DNA from: Flavobacteriales bacterium
GTDB taxonomy: Bacteria > Bacteroidota > Bacteroidia > Flavobacteriales_E > Vicingaceae
Assembly: GCA_013359255.1 (NCBI GenBank)
Contig: JABWCF010000006.1
Location: 1-64,000, forward strand
Direction: 5' to 3'
Length of the DNA stretch: 64,000 nucleotides
The notes beneath the pieces were generated by a model. It saw only the letters and a program-made list of their open reading frames with translations. It did not search any database and was not told the origin of the DNA. Positions 19,449 to 27,713 of this stretch are shown here, one piece after another. Position 1 is the first letter of the stretch, and each line of letters begins with the position of its first letter. A program made the translations under genes and the position numbers.

Positions 19449-21062
19449 ATGAACGAATTCGGCATTAAATCAAAAAAAGCAAACTTAGAAGAATATGGAT
19501 TAGGCAATGTGGCTGCAGCCTATTGGAACTTAAGCCCATCTGAATTAGTAGAAGACACTATAATAAGAGGAGAAGGTGTTCTATCTAATACAGGAGCATT
19601 GGCTATTGATACAGGAGAATTTACGGGACGTTCGCCAAAAGATAAGTTTATTGTTAAAGATGAGTTAACAAAAGATAGTGTTTGGTGGGGAGATGTAAAC
19701 ATCCCCTTTGAACCAGAAAAATTTGAAGCTTTATACCATCGTGTAACCGCATACCTTTCAGGTAAAGAAGTCTACGTAAGAGATTCCTATGTTTGTGCAG
19801 ACACTCAATACAGACTCAATGTAAGAACCATTAACGAAACTCCTTGGGGAAACCTCTTCGCATACAACATGTTCTTGAGACCCGATAAAAGCGAAATTGA
19901 AAATTTTGAAACCGATTGGTTGATTGTTGCTGCCCCAGGATTTAAAGCAGATCCAAAAATAGATGGAACAAGGCAACACAATTTTGCTATACTTAATTTT
20001 ACAAAAAAAATAATTTTAATCGGTGGCTCTGGCTACACCGGAGAAATAAAAAAAGGAATTTTTTCTGTTCTGAACTTTATACTGCCCCACCAAAAAAATG
20101 TATTATCAATGCACTGTTCAGCCAACATTGGAAGTAAAAATGATACGGCTGTATTTTTTGGACTCTCAGGTACCGGAAAAACAACCTTATCATCAGATCC
20201 CAATCGTAAGTTAATTGGAGACGATGAACATGGTTGGTCGGATAAATCCGTGTTTAACTTTGAGGGAGGATGCTATGCCAAATGTATTGATCTATCAAGA
20301 GAAAAAGAGCCTCAAATTTTTGATGCCATTAAATTTGGTGCACTTTTAGAAAATATTAATTTCATAGAAGGTACAACCGAAGTAGATTATGCCGATAAAA
20401 CTAAAACCGAAAACACTCGGGTAAGTTATCCTATTTACCACGTAGAAAACATAGCCAATCCTTCTGTGGGAAACATTCCAACCCATATTTTTTTCTTAAC
20501 TGCTGATGCATTCGGGGTACTGCCTCCAATATCCAAGCTAAGCAAAGGACAAGCCATGTATCAGTTTATTTCCGGCTATACCGCTAAAGTGGCAGGTACA
20601 GAAGCTGGGGTAACAGAGCCTCAGACTACCTTTTCTGCCTGCTTTGGAGCTCCTTTTTTGCCACTACACCCCACCAAATATGCTGAGATGTTGGGAGAAA
20701 AGTTAGAAAAAAATAACGTGAGCGTATGGATGGTTAATACAGGATGGTCTGGTGGAGCTTACGGTACCGGCTCAAGAATTAAATTGAGTTACACTAGAGC
20801 AATGATAACCGCAGCGATGAATGGGGAGTTAAATCATGTAGATTATGAAACGCATTCCGTTTTCGGTTTACAAATGCCAAAGACTTGCCCAAATGTACCT
20901 TCTGAAATTTTAAACCCAAGAAATACTTGGAGTGATAAGACTTTATACGATGCAAAAGCTTCTGATTTAGCTGAAAAATTTGTTAAAAATTTTGAAAAAT
21001 ATACGCAGTTTGCAAACGAAGAAATACGAACTGCTGCACCTAAAGTTGGAGTAAGTGCATAA
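19449..21062 (+). CDS. pckA: ATP-dependent phosphoenolpyruvate carboxykinase
   Basis: A 537-residue PEP carboxykinase with every key motif of the ATP type: TGRSPKDKF (59-67, substrate), GSGYTGEIKKG (193-203), MHCSANIG (metal-binding His) and the P-loop GLSGTGKTTLSSD (238-250). The IGDDEHGW metal motif and TRVSYPIYHVENI follow, then the adenine-binding C-terminal GGAYGTGSRIKLSYTRAMI. It interconverts oxaloacetate and PEP, in gluconeogenesis or anaplerotic CO2 fixation. Monocistronic by context: its own promoter element lies upstream. Confidence 0.97.
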   Translation: MNEFGIKSKKANLEEYGLGNVAAAYWNLSPSELVEDTIIRGEGVLSNTGALAIDTGEFTGRSPKDKFIVKDELTKDSVWWGDVNIPFEPEKFEALYHRVTAYLSGKEVYVRDSYVCADTQYRLNVRTINETPWGNLFAYNMFLRPDKSEIENFETDWLIVAAPGFKADPKIDGTRQHNFAILNFTKKIILIGGSGYTGEIKKGIFSVLNFILPHQKNVLSMHCSANIGSKNDTAVFFGLSGTGKTTLSSDPNRKLIGDDEHGWSDKSVFNFEGGCYAKCIDLSREKEPQIFDAIKFGALLENINFIEGTTEVDYADKTKTENTRVSYPIYHVENIANPSVGNIPTHIFFLTADAFGVLPPISKLSKGQAMYQFISGYTAKVAGTEAGVTEPQTTFSACFGAPFLPLHPTKYAEMLGEKLEKNNVSVWMVNTGWSGGAYGTGSRIKLSYTRAMITAAMNGELNHVDYETHSVFGLQMPKTCPNVPSEILNPRNTWSDKTLYDAKASDLAEKFVKNFEKYTQFANEEIRTAAPKVGVSA

Positions 21063-21110
21063 ATTTTGGTACATTTATTGCACATTCAAAAAAAACTAAA
21101 TCAAAAAAAT

Positions 21111-21605
21111 ATGAAAAAAAGTATTATCAAAATCGCAAGTTTCTTCTTTTTTGCTTTTCTCTCTTTTGCTGTTACTGCTCAGGTAAACAATGTAAAAGAA
21201 AGTAAGGAAAATGTAAAAACAGGGGTAAAAGAGGTAAAAACAGAAACAAAAGACACTAAATCCGATGTAAAAACAAATGTAAAAGATGCTAAAACAGATG
21301 TGAAAGGAGCGAGTAATGATGCAAAGTCAAACACAGAATCTGTAAAAGAAGAAGTAAAATCAGATGCTAAGGAAGTTAATTCCGATGCAAAAGAAATTAA
21401 AAACGAAGTAAAAGAAGCTCCGGCCGAAATAAAAAATGAAGCAGCTCCGGCAAAACCAAAAAAGAACGGTTTAAACTTAGATTTGGGTTCACCAACTCAA
21501 CCTGCAGGTTTAGCTCCTAGTGGCGGTAAAGGCGGAAGTAATCAACGAGTAATAAACGAAGAAGGGATAAAGGCTAGCCCCTCACCTACAGTTAAACCTA
21601 AATAG
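21111..21605 (+). CDS. Secreted Lys/Glu-rich heptad-repeat protein
   Basis: About 164 residues from the MKKSIIKIASFFFFAF start, which gives a normal signal peptide ending in TAQ; the frame extends 45 nt upstream to another start that would bury this peptide. The mature part (about residues 25-105) is built of degenerate seven-residue units of the form (S/T)DVKxxx, alternating Lys with Asp/Glu, with no aromatic residues. It ends in a Pro/Gly/Ser tail. The pattern is like LEA-type or coiled-coil extended proteins. The function is unknown; a periplasmic stress or spacer role would be a guess. It is followed by a perfect hairpin terminator. Confidence 0.65.
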   Translation: MKKSIIKIASFFFFAFLSFAVTAQVNNVKESKENVKTGVKEVKTETKDTKSDVKTNVKDAKTDVKGASNDAKSNTESVKEEVKSDAKEVNSDAKEIKNEVKEAPAEIKNEAAPAKPKKNGLNLDLGSPTQPAGLAPSGGKGGSNQRVINEEGIKASPSPTVKPK

Positions 21606-21617
21606 AACTTTCTAAAT

Positions 21618-21657
21618 AAACAAGAAAGGGAACAATGCATTGTTCCCTTTCTTGTTT
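21618..21657. terminator. Perfect 40-bp palindrome, likely terminator
   Basis: Two 20-nt arms (AAACAAGAAAGGGAACAATG and its exact reverse complement) meet with no spacer, 12 nt after the stop of the heptad-repeat gene. In RNA the inner bases form the loop and the stem ends in a T-run, so it should work as a strong terminator. It also overlaps a false upstream start (21635) for rsmE. Confidence 0.75.
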
Positions 21658-21664
21658 CTACCCT

Positions 21665-22354
21665 ATGCACTATTTTTTTCATCCTAATCTAACAGAAGAC
21701 ATATTTTCTCTAAATAAAGAAGAGAGTAAACACGTAGCCATCTTAAGAAAACTACCTAAAGATGAAATATACGTTACAGATGGCAAAGGAAAACTTGTTA
21801 GAGCAGTTGTTCTTTCTGTTACTAAAGGTTGTATCGAACTTAACATATTGGAAGAAGTAATCCATACCCCTCCCAACAACCGACTGCACGTAGCCATAGC
21901 ACCCACAAAAAACATTGAAAGAATCGAATGGTTTGTAGAAAAAAGTTGTGAAATAGGAATACATAAAATATCTTTTATACTTTGCAAACATTCCGAAAGA
22001 AAAAAAATAAATATGGAACGTTTTGAAAAAATTGTAATTTCTGCATGTAAACAATCTCATAAAACCCTTTTTCCCACTCTTAATCCATTAACTGATTTTA
22101 AGACATTTGTAGCCCAAAGCAAAGAAAAACACAAATTTATTGCACACTGCAATCCCGAAGTATTGCCACATCTGAAAGAAATACTTTCTCCCAACGAAAA
22201 TCTAGTTTTAATTGGTCCAGAAGGCGATTTTTCAACCCATGAGATACATCTTGCGTCTCAACTAAACTACACTTCTGTTAGTTTAGGCTCTGAGCGATTA
22301 AGAACTGAAACGGCCGGATTATACACCTGTGCTATCTATAATTTATTAAACTAA
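21665..22354 (+). CDS. rsmE: 16S rRNA m3U1498 methyltransferase RsmE
   Basis: About 229 residues from the ATG at 21665 (MHYFFHPNL). The alternative start at 21635 lies inside the terminator palindrome and is rejected. The N-terminal PUA-like domain covers SKHVAILRKLPKDEIYVTDG. The C-terminal SPOUT methyltransferase knot shows VLIGPEGDFSTHEI and SLGSERLRTETAG, both typical of RsmE, which methylates U1498 of 16S rRNA using SAM. A promoter element for glmM overlaps its stop codon. Confidence 0.92.
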   Translation: MHYFFHPNLTEDIFSLNKEESKHVAILRKLPKDEIYVTDGKGKLVRAVVLSVTKGCIELNILEEVIHTPPNNRLHVAIAPTKNIERIEWFVEKSCEIGIHKISFILCKHSERKKINMERFEKIVISACKQSHKTLFPTLNPLTDFKTFVAQSKEKHKFIAHCNPEVLPHLKEILSPNENLVLIGPEGDFSTHEIHLASQLNYTSVSLGSERLRTETAGLYTCAIYNLLN

Positions 22355-22359
22355 CTTTG
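22352..22359 (+). promoter_or_regulatory. -7 promoter element TAACTTTG of glmM
   Basis: A perfect TAnnTTTG box overlaps the TAA stop of rsmE and lies 14 nt before the GTG start of glmM, predicting a leader of under 10 nt. Confidence 0.5.
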
Positions 22360-22373
22360 TAAAAAAAAAAATT

Positions 22374-23792
22374 GTGACACTCATCAAATCAATCTCCGGA
22401 ATTAGAGGAACCATAGGAGGTAAAACAGGGGAAGCCTTTACACCTATAGACATTGCCAAGTTTACAGCAGCCTTCGGTTATTGGCTTTTGCAAAAAAATA
22501 ATCAACAAAAAACAAAAATAGTAGTTGGACGCGATGCCAGAATTTCAGGCTCTATAGTAAACCAAATCGTAATAAGTACCCTCCAACTGTTAGGAATTGA
22601 TGTGGTTGATTTAGGATTATCAACTACTCCCACTGTAGAAGTGGCCGTTACAGAAGAAAAAGCAAACGGAGGTATTATTATTACCGCCAGCCACAACCCA
22701 AAACAGTGGAATGCTCTTAAATTACTAAACCAACAAGGTGAATTTATTTCGGCCAGCGATGGCGAAGAAGTATTGAGAATGGCCGAAAAAGAAGAATTTG
22801 AGTTTGCCGAAATTAATTTTCTTGGAAATTACACCGAAAACAATTCCTATTTAGAAAAACACATTCAAAAAATACTCGCTTTACCCTTAGTTAACCCAAA
22901 GACTATTGCTAAAAAGGATTTTACTATTGTGGTAGATGCTGTTAATTCTACCGGAGGCATATTTGTTCCGGCCTTACTAAGAGCTTTAGGAGTAAAAAAT
23001 ATAATTGAATTAAACTGCATTCCGAGTGGAAATTTTGCACATAATCCGGAGCCTCTTCCTGAAAATCTGCTAGAAATTTCAAAAGCAGTGGTAAAACAAA
23101 ATGCCCACCTTGGTATTGTTGTAGATCCAGATGTAGATCGATTAGCCATTGTTTGCGAAGACGGAGAAATGTTTGGAGAGGAATACACGTTGGTAGCCGT
23201 AGCCGATTACATTTTACAACACACCCCAGGCAATACCGTTTCTAATCTATCTTCTACAAAGGCTCTCCGAGATATTACAGAAAAAACATTACAAAAATAC
23301 AATGCATCGGCCGTAGGCGAAGTGAACGTAGTAGAAAAAATGAAAGAAACTAATGCCGTAATTGGTGGCGAAGGAAACGGAGGCGTTATATATCCTGAAC
23401 TACATTATGGTCGTGATGCATTAGTGGGTATAGCCTTGTTTTTATCTCACTTAGCAACATTCGGTGATGGACATTGTACTAAATGTTGTTCCTCATTAAG
23501 AGCAAAGTATCCAAACTATTACATCTCTAAAAATAAAATTGAATTAACCGATGAAATGAATGTAACCAACATACTCCATAAAATAAAAGAAAAATACTCT
23601 AAGCAACCCGTTAATACTATAGATGGAGTTAAAATTGAATTTGATAATGAATGGATACACCTCAGAACATCAAACACCGAACCTATAATACGTATTTATG
23701 CAGAAAGTACCAGTATGGCCACTGCTAATAATTTGGCCGATAAAATAATAACCGATATTAAAGAGATTATTCGTTTAAACTCCAATACATAG
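22374..23792 (+). CDS. glmM: Phosphoglucosamine mutase (alpha-D-phosphohexomutase family)
   Basis: A 472-residue phosphohexomutase starting with GTG. The N-terminal SISGIRGTIGG is typical of GlmM-like enzymes; the catalytic phosphoserine is Ser106 in TASHNPKQWN; the metal loop is DPDVDRLAI; the sugar loop is GGEGNGGVIYP; and the phosphate loop is RTSNTEPIIRIYAES. It converts GlcN-6-P to GlcN-1-P for UDP-GlcNAc. Related phosphomannomutases cannot be fully excluded, but this Bacteroidota type is usually taken as GlmM. Confidence 0.88.
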   Translation: MTLIKSISGIRGTIGGKTGEAFTPIDIAKFTAAFGYWLLQKNNQQKTKIVVGRDARISGSIVNQIVISTLQLLGIDVVDLGLSTTPTVEVAVTEEKANGGIIITASHNPKQWNALKLLNQQGEFISASDGEEVLRMAEKEEFEFAEINFLGNYTENNSYLEKHIQKILALPLVNPKTIAKKDFTIVVDAVNSTGGIFVPALLRALGVKNIIELNCIPSGNFAHNPEPLPENLLEISKAVVKQNAHLGIVVDPDVDRLAIVCEDGEMFGEEYTLVAVADYILQHTPGNTVSNLSSTKALRDITEKTLQKYNASAVGEVNVVEKMKETNAVIGGEGNGGVIYPELHYGRDALVGIALFLSHLATFGDGHCTKCCSSLRAKYPNYYISKNKIELTDEMNVTNILHKIKEKYSKQPVNTIDGVKIEFDNEWIHLRTSNTEPIIRIYAESTSMATANNLADKIITDIKEIIRLNSNT

Positions 23793-23857
23793 CCCTATAA
23801 TAATGTTCCATATATTTTTATTTCTTAATAAATAAAAAGCATATTTTCGCGGCATCA

Positions 23858-24988
23858 ATGAGAGTTTATTTAGATAACGCAGCTACCACCCCACTCGCCC
23901 CTGAAGTAATACAGGCAATGCTTCCTATTATGGAAGGTGTATTCGGCAACCCTTCTTCGGTACATTTACACGGAAGACAAGCCAGAGCCTTAATTGAAAA
24001 ATCAAGAAAACAAATTGCCTCATTGATTCATGCTCGTCCTTCAGAGATATTTTTTACTTCAGGAGGCACCGAAGCTGATAATTTGGTATTCCGATCAGCA
24101 ATTAAAAATTTAGGAATAAGAACTATCATCACATCTCCTATAGAACACCATGCCGTTTCTCATACGGCCGAAGAAATAGCAAAAGAGCTCAACCTTTCTA
24201 TTAAATGGCTAAATGTAAACTCTCTCGGACAGATTGATTTATCACAATTAGAAGAACTACTGAAAACAAATACCCACTGCTTAGTTTCTCTGATGCATGC
24301 CAACAACGAAATAGGAACCCTTTTGCCTCTAAAAAAAGTTTCAGAATTATGTCAAAAGTATAATGCCTTTTTTCACTCAGACACAGTGCAAACCATGGGG
24401 CATTATGCATTTGATATGGAGGCAATAAAAATTCATTTTTTGGCATGCTCGGCACATAAATTTCATGGACCCAAGGGAATCGGATTTATTTACATTAACT
24501 CCGATTTAAAAATTAATCCACAAATAACAGGTGGAGCCCAAGAAAGAAACATGCGTGCCGGCACAGAAAACATATACGGAATTGTAGGAATGGCAAAGGC
24601 TTTTGAAATAGCGTACCAATGTTTATCCGAACATCAGGAATATATAGGTGGCCTAAAAAAATATATGATAGAACAACTCGAAAAAAATATACCCGGAGTA
24701 GAGTTTAATGGCGATGCAAAAGGCTCCTCTTTATATACCGTTCTAAGCGTACGTTTTCCAAGCAGCGAGATAAATGAAATGTTTTTATATAAACTCGATA
24801 TAGAAGGGATTTCAGCATCTGGAGGCAGTGCTTGTTCATCAGGAAGCAATGTGGAATCGCATGTTATTCGTGCAATACACAATGATTCTAAACGCCCCTC
24901 TATCCGTTTCTCATTTAGCAGGTATAATACAAAGGAAGAAATTGATTACACCGTAGGCAAAATCAAAGAATTTTATTCCATTCAATGA
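23858..24988 (+). CDS. Cysteine desulfurase (IscS/NifS family)
   Basis: A 376-residue class-V aminotransferase. It starts MRVYLDNAATTPL, has GNPSSVHLHGRQA and FTSGGTEADNL, the PLP-lysine segment SAHKFHGPKGIG and the active-site cysteine loop SGGSACSSGS. It takes sulfur from cysteine for Fe-S cluster or tRNA thiolation. No isc or suf genes flank it, so the acceptor is not known. A near-consensus TATTTTCG sits 8 nt before the ATG. The stop overlaps the next ATG by 4 nt (ATGA), so the next protein is translationally coupled. Confidence 0.92.
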   Translation: MRVYLDNAATTPLAPEVIQAMLPIMEGVFGNPSSVHLHGRQARALIEKSRKQIASLIHARPSEIFFTSGGTEADNLVFRSAIKNLGIRTIITSPIEHHAVSHTAEEIAKELNLSIKWLNVNSLGQIDLSQLEELLKTNTHCLVSLMHANNEIGTLLPLKKVSELCQKYNAFFHSDTVQTMGHYAFDMEAIKIHFLACSAHKFHGPKGIGFIYINSDLKINPQITGGAQERNMRAGTENIYGIVGMAKAFEIAYQCLSEHQEYIGGLKKYMIEQLEKNIPGVEFNGDAKGSSLYTVLSVRFPSSEINEMFLYKLDIEGISASGGSACSSGSNVESHVIRAIHNDSKRPSIRFSFSRYNTKEEIDYTVGKIKEFYSIQ

Positions 24989-25746
24989 AAATTACATTTC
25001 TTGGCACAGGCACATCACAAGGAGTTCCCGTAATAGCCTGTAACTGCAAAGTATGTAAATCAACCGATCCAAGAAATAAGCGCACCCGAGCCTCTATAAA
25101 AATAGAAATTAAAGACAAAACTTTTGTAATAGATACTGGGCCAGATTTTCGCTACCAAATGCTTAAAAGCAACACTCAAAAATTAGATGCTGTACTATTT
25201 ACACACGAACACAAAGACCATATTGCCGGCTTAGACGATGTAAGAGCATTTAATTACCAAACCGGTCTCCCTATGGATATCTATGCCACACAAAGGGTAC
25301 AAGAAGCTATAAAAAGAGATTTTTATTATGTATTTTCCGGTGAAGGTTACCCCGGAATTCCAGAGCTAAAATTACATACCATATCTAACCAACCTTTTTC
25401 AATAAACGGTATTCATTTTATACCTATCGAAGTTTTGCATTATAAACTTCCTGTATTAGGTTTCAGGTTTGAAGACGTAACGTATATTACCGATGCAAAA
25501 AAAATTCCAAAAAATGAGATCGAAAAAATAAAAGGAAGTAAAATTTTAATACTAAATGCACTTCGAAAGGAAAAACATATCTCTCACCTTACTCTTTCCG
25601 AAGCATTGGACTTAGCAGAAGAAATAAAACCGGAAAAGACCTATTTAACACATATTAGTCATTTAATGGGTATGCATAACGAAGTAGAAAAAGAACTTCC
25701 AGAAAATATTTTTCTTTCTTTTGACAACTTAGAAATAAATACTTAA
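24985..25746 (+). CDS. PhnP-like metallo-beta-lactamase phosphodiesterase
   Basis: A 253-residue MBL protein: GTGTSQGVPVIACNCKVC near the N-terminus includes a Cys cluster (CNCKVC) as in the structural zinc site of PhnP. The catalytic motif is FTHEHKDHIAGLDD, followed by TYITDAKKIP and the C-terminal THISHLMG histidines. PhnP cleaves cyclic ribose phosphates, but many homologues occur without C-P lyase genes, as here, and their substrate is unknown. Coupled by a 4-nt overlap to the cysteine desulfurase gene. The stop codon lies in the terminator hairpin shared with the convergent SiaC-like gene. Confidence 0.82.
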   Translation: MKITFLGTGTSQGVPVIACNCKVCKSTDPRNKRTRASIKIEIKDKTFVIDTGPDFRYQMLKSNTQKLDAVLFTHEHKDHIAGLDDVRAFNYQTGLPMDIYATQRVQEAIKRDFYYVFSGEGYPGIPELKLHTISNQPFSINGIHFIPIEVLHYKLPVLGFRFEDVTYITDAKKIPKNEIEKIKGSKILILNALRKEKHISHLTLSEALDLAEEIKPEKTYLTHISHLMGMHNEVEKELPENIFLSFDNLEINT

Positions 25747-25790
25747 TGAAAAAAGCCCTTTTAGAGGGCTTTTTTCATTAAGTATTTATT
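25734..25790. terminator. Long bidirectional hairpin terminator
   Basis: Two perfectly complementary 25-nt arms (25734-25758 and 25766-25790) enclose a 7-nt loop. The core reads AAAAAAGCCC / GGGCTTTTTT. It contains the stop codon of the MBL gene and ends 8 nt before the stop of the convergent SiaC-like gene, so it can end both transcripts. Confidence 0.85.
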
Positions 25791-25797
25791 CGAAGAA

Positions 25798-26181
25798 TTA
25801 CTCCTCGTTGATTTGAATCATTTTAAAAGGAACACTAATAATTGCCTGATAATCCTCTCCTGCCTCAAGCATATCCTCATCATCTTCCTCGTAATGCCAA
25901 TTTATTATCACATTACTTCCGTTTGAATTTAAGACCTCTAATCTTTTAAAAATGTCTAAAATACACTTAGAAGAACTAGTATTGAAATATTCTAATTGTA
26001 CATCAACTTTCGTGTTACCTAATGGCTTAGATGTGTAAGCCTCAAGCATATCTACTAAAGGTTTATAAAATTCAATTGAGTTTTCAGGAATAGACCTTCC
26101 TCTAATTAACAACTCTCCTTTAACTGCATCAAATTTTATTGTTGGTGTTTTGGGTGTTCCTTCAATGTTTAAGTGTTCCAT
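25798..26181 (-). CDS. SiaC-like partner-switch phosphoprotein (DUF1987)
   Basis: A 127-residue protein of the SiaC/DUF1987 family: EGTPKTPTIKFD at 7-18, the IPENSIEFYKPLVDMLEAY helix region (31-49) and the conserved VQLEYFNTSSSKCILDIF (61-78). Thr68 in FNTSS is at the position phosphorylated in Pseudomonas SiaC, where phosphorylation by SiaB and dephosphorylation by SiaA switch partner binding. It lies 32 nt downstream of the SiaB-like kinase gene and is likely cotranscribed with it. Its output target is not visible: no diguanylate cyclase is nearby. Confidence 0.88.
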   Translation of the reverse strand: MEHLNIEGTPKTPTIKFDAVKGELLIRGRSIPENSIEFYKPLVDMLEAYTSKPLGNTKVDVQLEYFNTSSSKCILDIFKRLEVLNSNGSNVIINWHYEEDDEDMLEAGEDYQAIISVPFKMIQINEE

Positions 26182-26213
26182 AATTCATTTCCTATCTATA
26201 AGTTATACCGAAA

Positions 26214-26783
26214 TTACTGAGCTATATTTATGTTTAAACTAAAAAAAGAATGTTTTGAATCTACCGGATAAAATTGAAACTCTAAAGGCTTTCCTGATTT
26301 TCTGGCAATATCAATCATACCAAGCCCCCCCCCACCTTTTTCAGACATTTCACCATTGTTTAACACTTCCTTATAATATTCTTTCAATTCATCTTTGCTC
26401 ATAGCATTAATTTTTTCTAAACGCCCCTTCATCATGGAAACACTGTCGTTATACATGTAATTTCCGGTAATGATAGAATACTTATCTCCTTCTTTCACTA
26501 TCATAAAAATGGCTGTTTTGTCTTTTTCCCCATTTGCGGAGGCAATAGGATTTTCGTCAATATGGTGATATAGATTTTGTAAACATTCTACTAAAATGTT
26601 GTAAACCTTTTTCTTTATCTTGGGAGATTCTTCCATGGTATCCATTTTAGATTCCATAATTTGAAGAATGGAGGTTAACAACTCGGAAGTAATATCACCT
26701 TTAAAAGAGAGCATGATATTGTTTTTTTCCATTTTGTCGTAAAAATCAAAAATATCCAAATCCATTAAGTTGTTTCTTATCAT
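26214..26783 (-). CDS. SiaB-like protein kinase (DUF6272)
   Basis: A 189-residue protein with a degenerate GHKL/HATPase fold. An N-box-like ECLQNLYHH sits at 66-74 and a glycine-rich ATP lid KGGGGLGMIDIARKSG at 149-164. This fits the SiaB family, which phosphorylates SiaC. A run of Cs in the DNA (CCCCCCCCC at about 26325) encodes the glycine lid. A nearly full promoter lies just upstream, so it and the SiaC-like gene can be expressed without the phosphatase gene. A second ATG six codons in (26765) is also possible. Confidence 0.85.
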   Translation of the reverse strand: MIRNNLMDLDIFDFYDKMEKNNIMLSFKGDITSELLTSILQIMESKMDTMEESPKIKKKVYNILVECLQNLYHHIDENPIASANGEKDKTAIFMIVKEGDKYSIITGNYMYNDSVSMMKGRLEKINAMSKDELKEYYKEVLNNGEMSEKGGGGLGMIDIARKSGKPLEFQFYPVDSKHSFFSLNINIAQ

Positions 26784-26802
26784 TAAGATTTACTCTACCG
26801 TC

Positions 26803-26833
26803 CAAAGATATTAATTTGTCTTTATAATGCAAC
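26803..26833 (-). promoter_or_regulatory. Promoter of the SiaB-SiaC-like pair
   Basis: The minus strand reads GTTG, then 19 nt, then TATCTTTG, matching the Bacteroidota TTTG-N19-TAnnTTTG pattern at 11 of the conserved and spacing positions except one base. The expected start is about 14 nt before the kinase ATG. Confidence 0.6.
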
Positions 26834-26851
26834 TTTTTATCGAAAAAAAAA

Positions 26852-27673
26852 TTACATTTCGAAATCGTAAGTATTTCCGTTTACGGTAATCTTTGCTTTG
26901 TTGTCGCATTTTCCATCACCAAAATCTAATGTTCTTGCAGATTTTCCTTCGGGAGTTAGTTCAATTTTTCCTTTTTGAACCCATTTGCAGTTCATCGCTT
27001 TTATTAGAGGGGATGTAATTTTTGATGTAAAGGCTAAATCTTTTCTATTTACGCCATTTGAATTTCCCGATACTTCAACAATATCATCTGTTACGTCTGC
27101 TTCTGTATCAAAACCTTGTAACCACTTAAAGGTATGAGAGGACGCATATTTTATATTCCATTTTTCGGTTTCACAAATACCATCTACTACGGATACGGTA
27201 TATTGGCCAAGAGCATCGTGTTTTACTACTATTTTTCCTTTCAACTTAATGTTGCTGTCATAAAACTCATCGAAAGTAATGGTTAAAGATGAGCCCACTT
27301 GGTTCCAATAGTTATCGAGAGAAATTTTTAATTTCCCTTTTCTAAAGCGGGCATCGTGAGGGTCGGTACAACCTGCACCATAGTCAATGGTAAAGGTAAA
27401 AGGAAATGTTCCGAATGTTGAAACATCAGAAATTACAGCACAAGATGTTAAAGTATCAGTACCGGCAATACGGTTTACAGAACCGGGTTTAACACCGTTA
27501 TCTGCTATTACGATTCTATGAGTACTCGGAAAAACCTGAGAGTACATATTATCGGCAATACTGTTATCTACTGCAGTTTGTGTTTCAGTATCCACTTCAG
27601 CTTTTTTACAAGAAGTAATGCATATTGTGATTGAAACTAATATTAAAACGGTTAAGTAAATACGTTTTTTCAT
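26852..27673 (-). CDS. Hypothetical lipoprotein
   Basis: A 273-residue protein with a lipoprotein signal (TICITSCKKAE, Cys22). The mature part is almost all beta, with repeated strands ending in Gly/Lys (KGKLKISLDNYW, LKGKIVVKHDALG, WVQKGKIELTPEG). It has several Cys, including CTDPHDARFRKGK and GDGKCDNKAKITVNG. I do not recognise a characterised family; similar lipoproteins are common in Bacteroidota. It lies between the phosphatase and kinase genes of the SiaABC-like set, with its own TACATTTG element, so a link to that system is suggested by position only. Confidence 0.65.
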   Translation of the reverse strand: MKKRIYLTVLILVSITICITSCKKAEVDTETQTAVDNSIADNMYSQVFPSTHRIVIADNGVKPGSVNRIAGTDTLTSCAVISDVSTFGTFPFTFTIDYGAGCTDPHDARFRKGKLKISLDNYWNQVGSSLTITFDEFYDSNIKLKGKIVVKHDALGQYTVSVVDGICETEKWNIKYASSHTFKWLQGFDTEADVTDDIVEVSGNSNGVNRKDLAFTSKITSPLIKAMNCKWVQKGKIELTPEGKSARTLDFGDGKCDNKAKITVNGNTYDFEM

Positions 27674-27696
27674 AAGGTTAATTTTTTATACGAAAA

Positions 27697-27704
27697 CAAA
27701 TGTA
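27697..27704 (-). promoter_or_regulatory. -7 promoter element TACATTTG for the lipoprotein gene
   Basis: A perfect TAnnTTTG on the minus strand, 23 nt before the ATG and 10 nt downstream of the end of the phosphatase gene. The -33 box is not clear. Confidence 0.45.
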
Positions 27705-27713
27705 GTATTTTTT

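Noticed and set aside
26320-26335. C-run as a phase-variable tract in the SiaB-like gene
   Set aside because: The run encodes the conserved Gly lid and is short; no alternative frame makes sense. Variation could be checked in reads, but there is no evidence for it.
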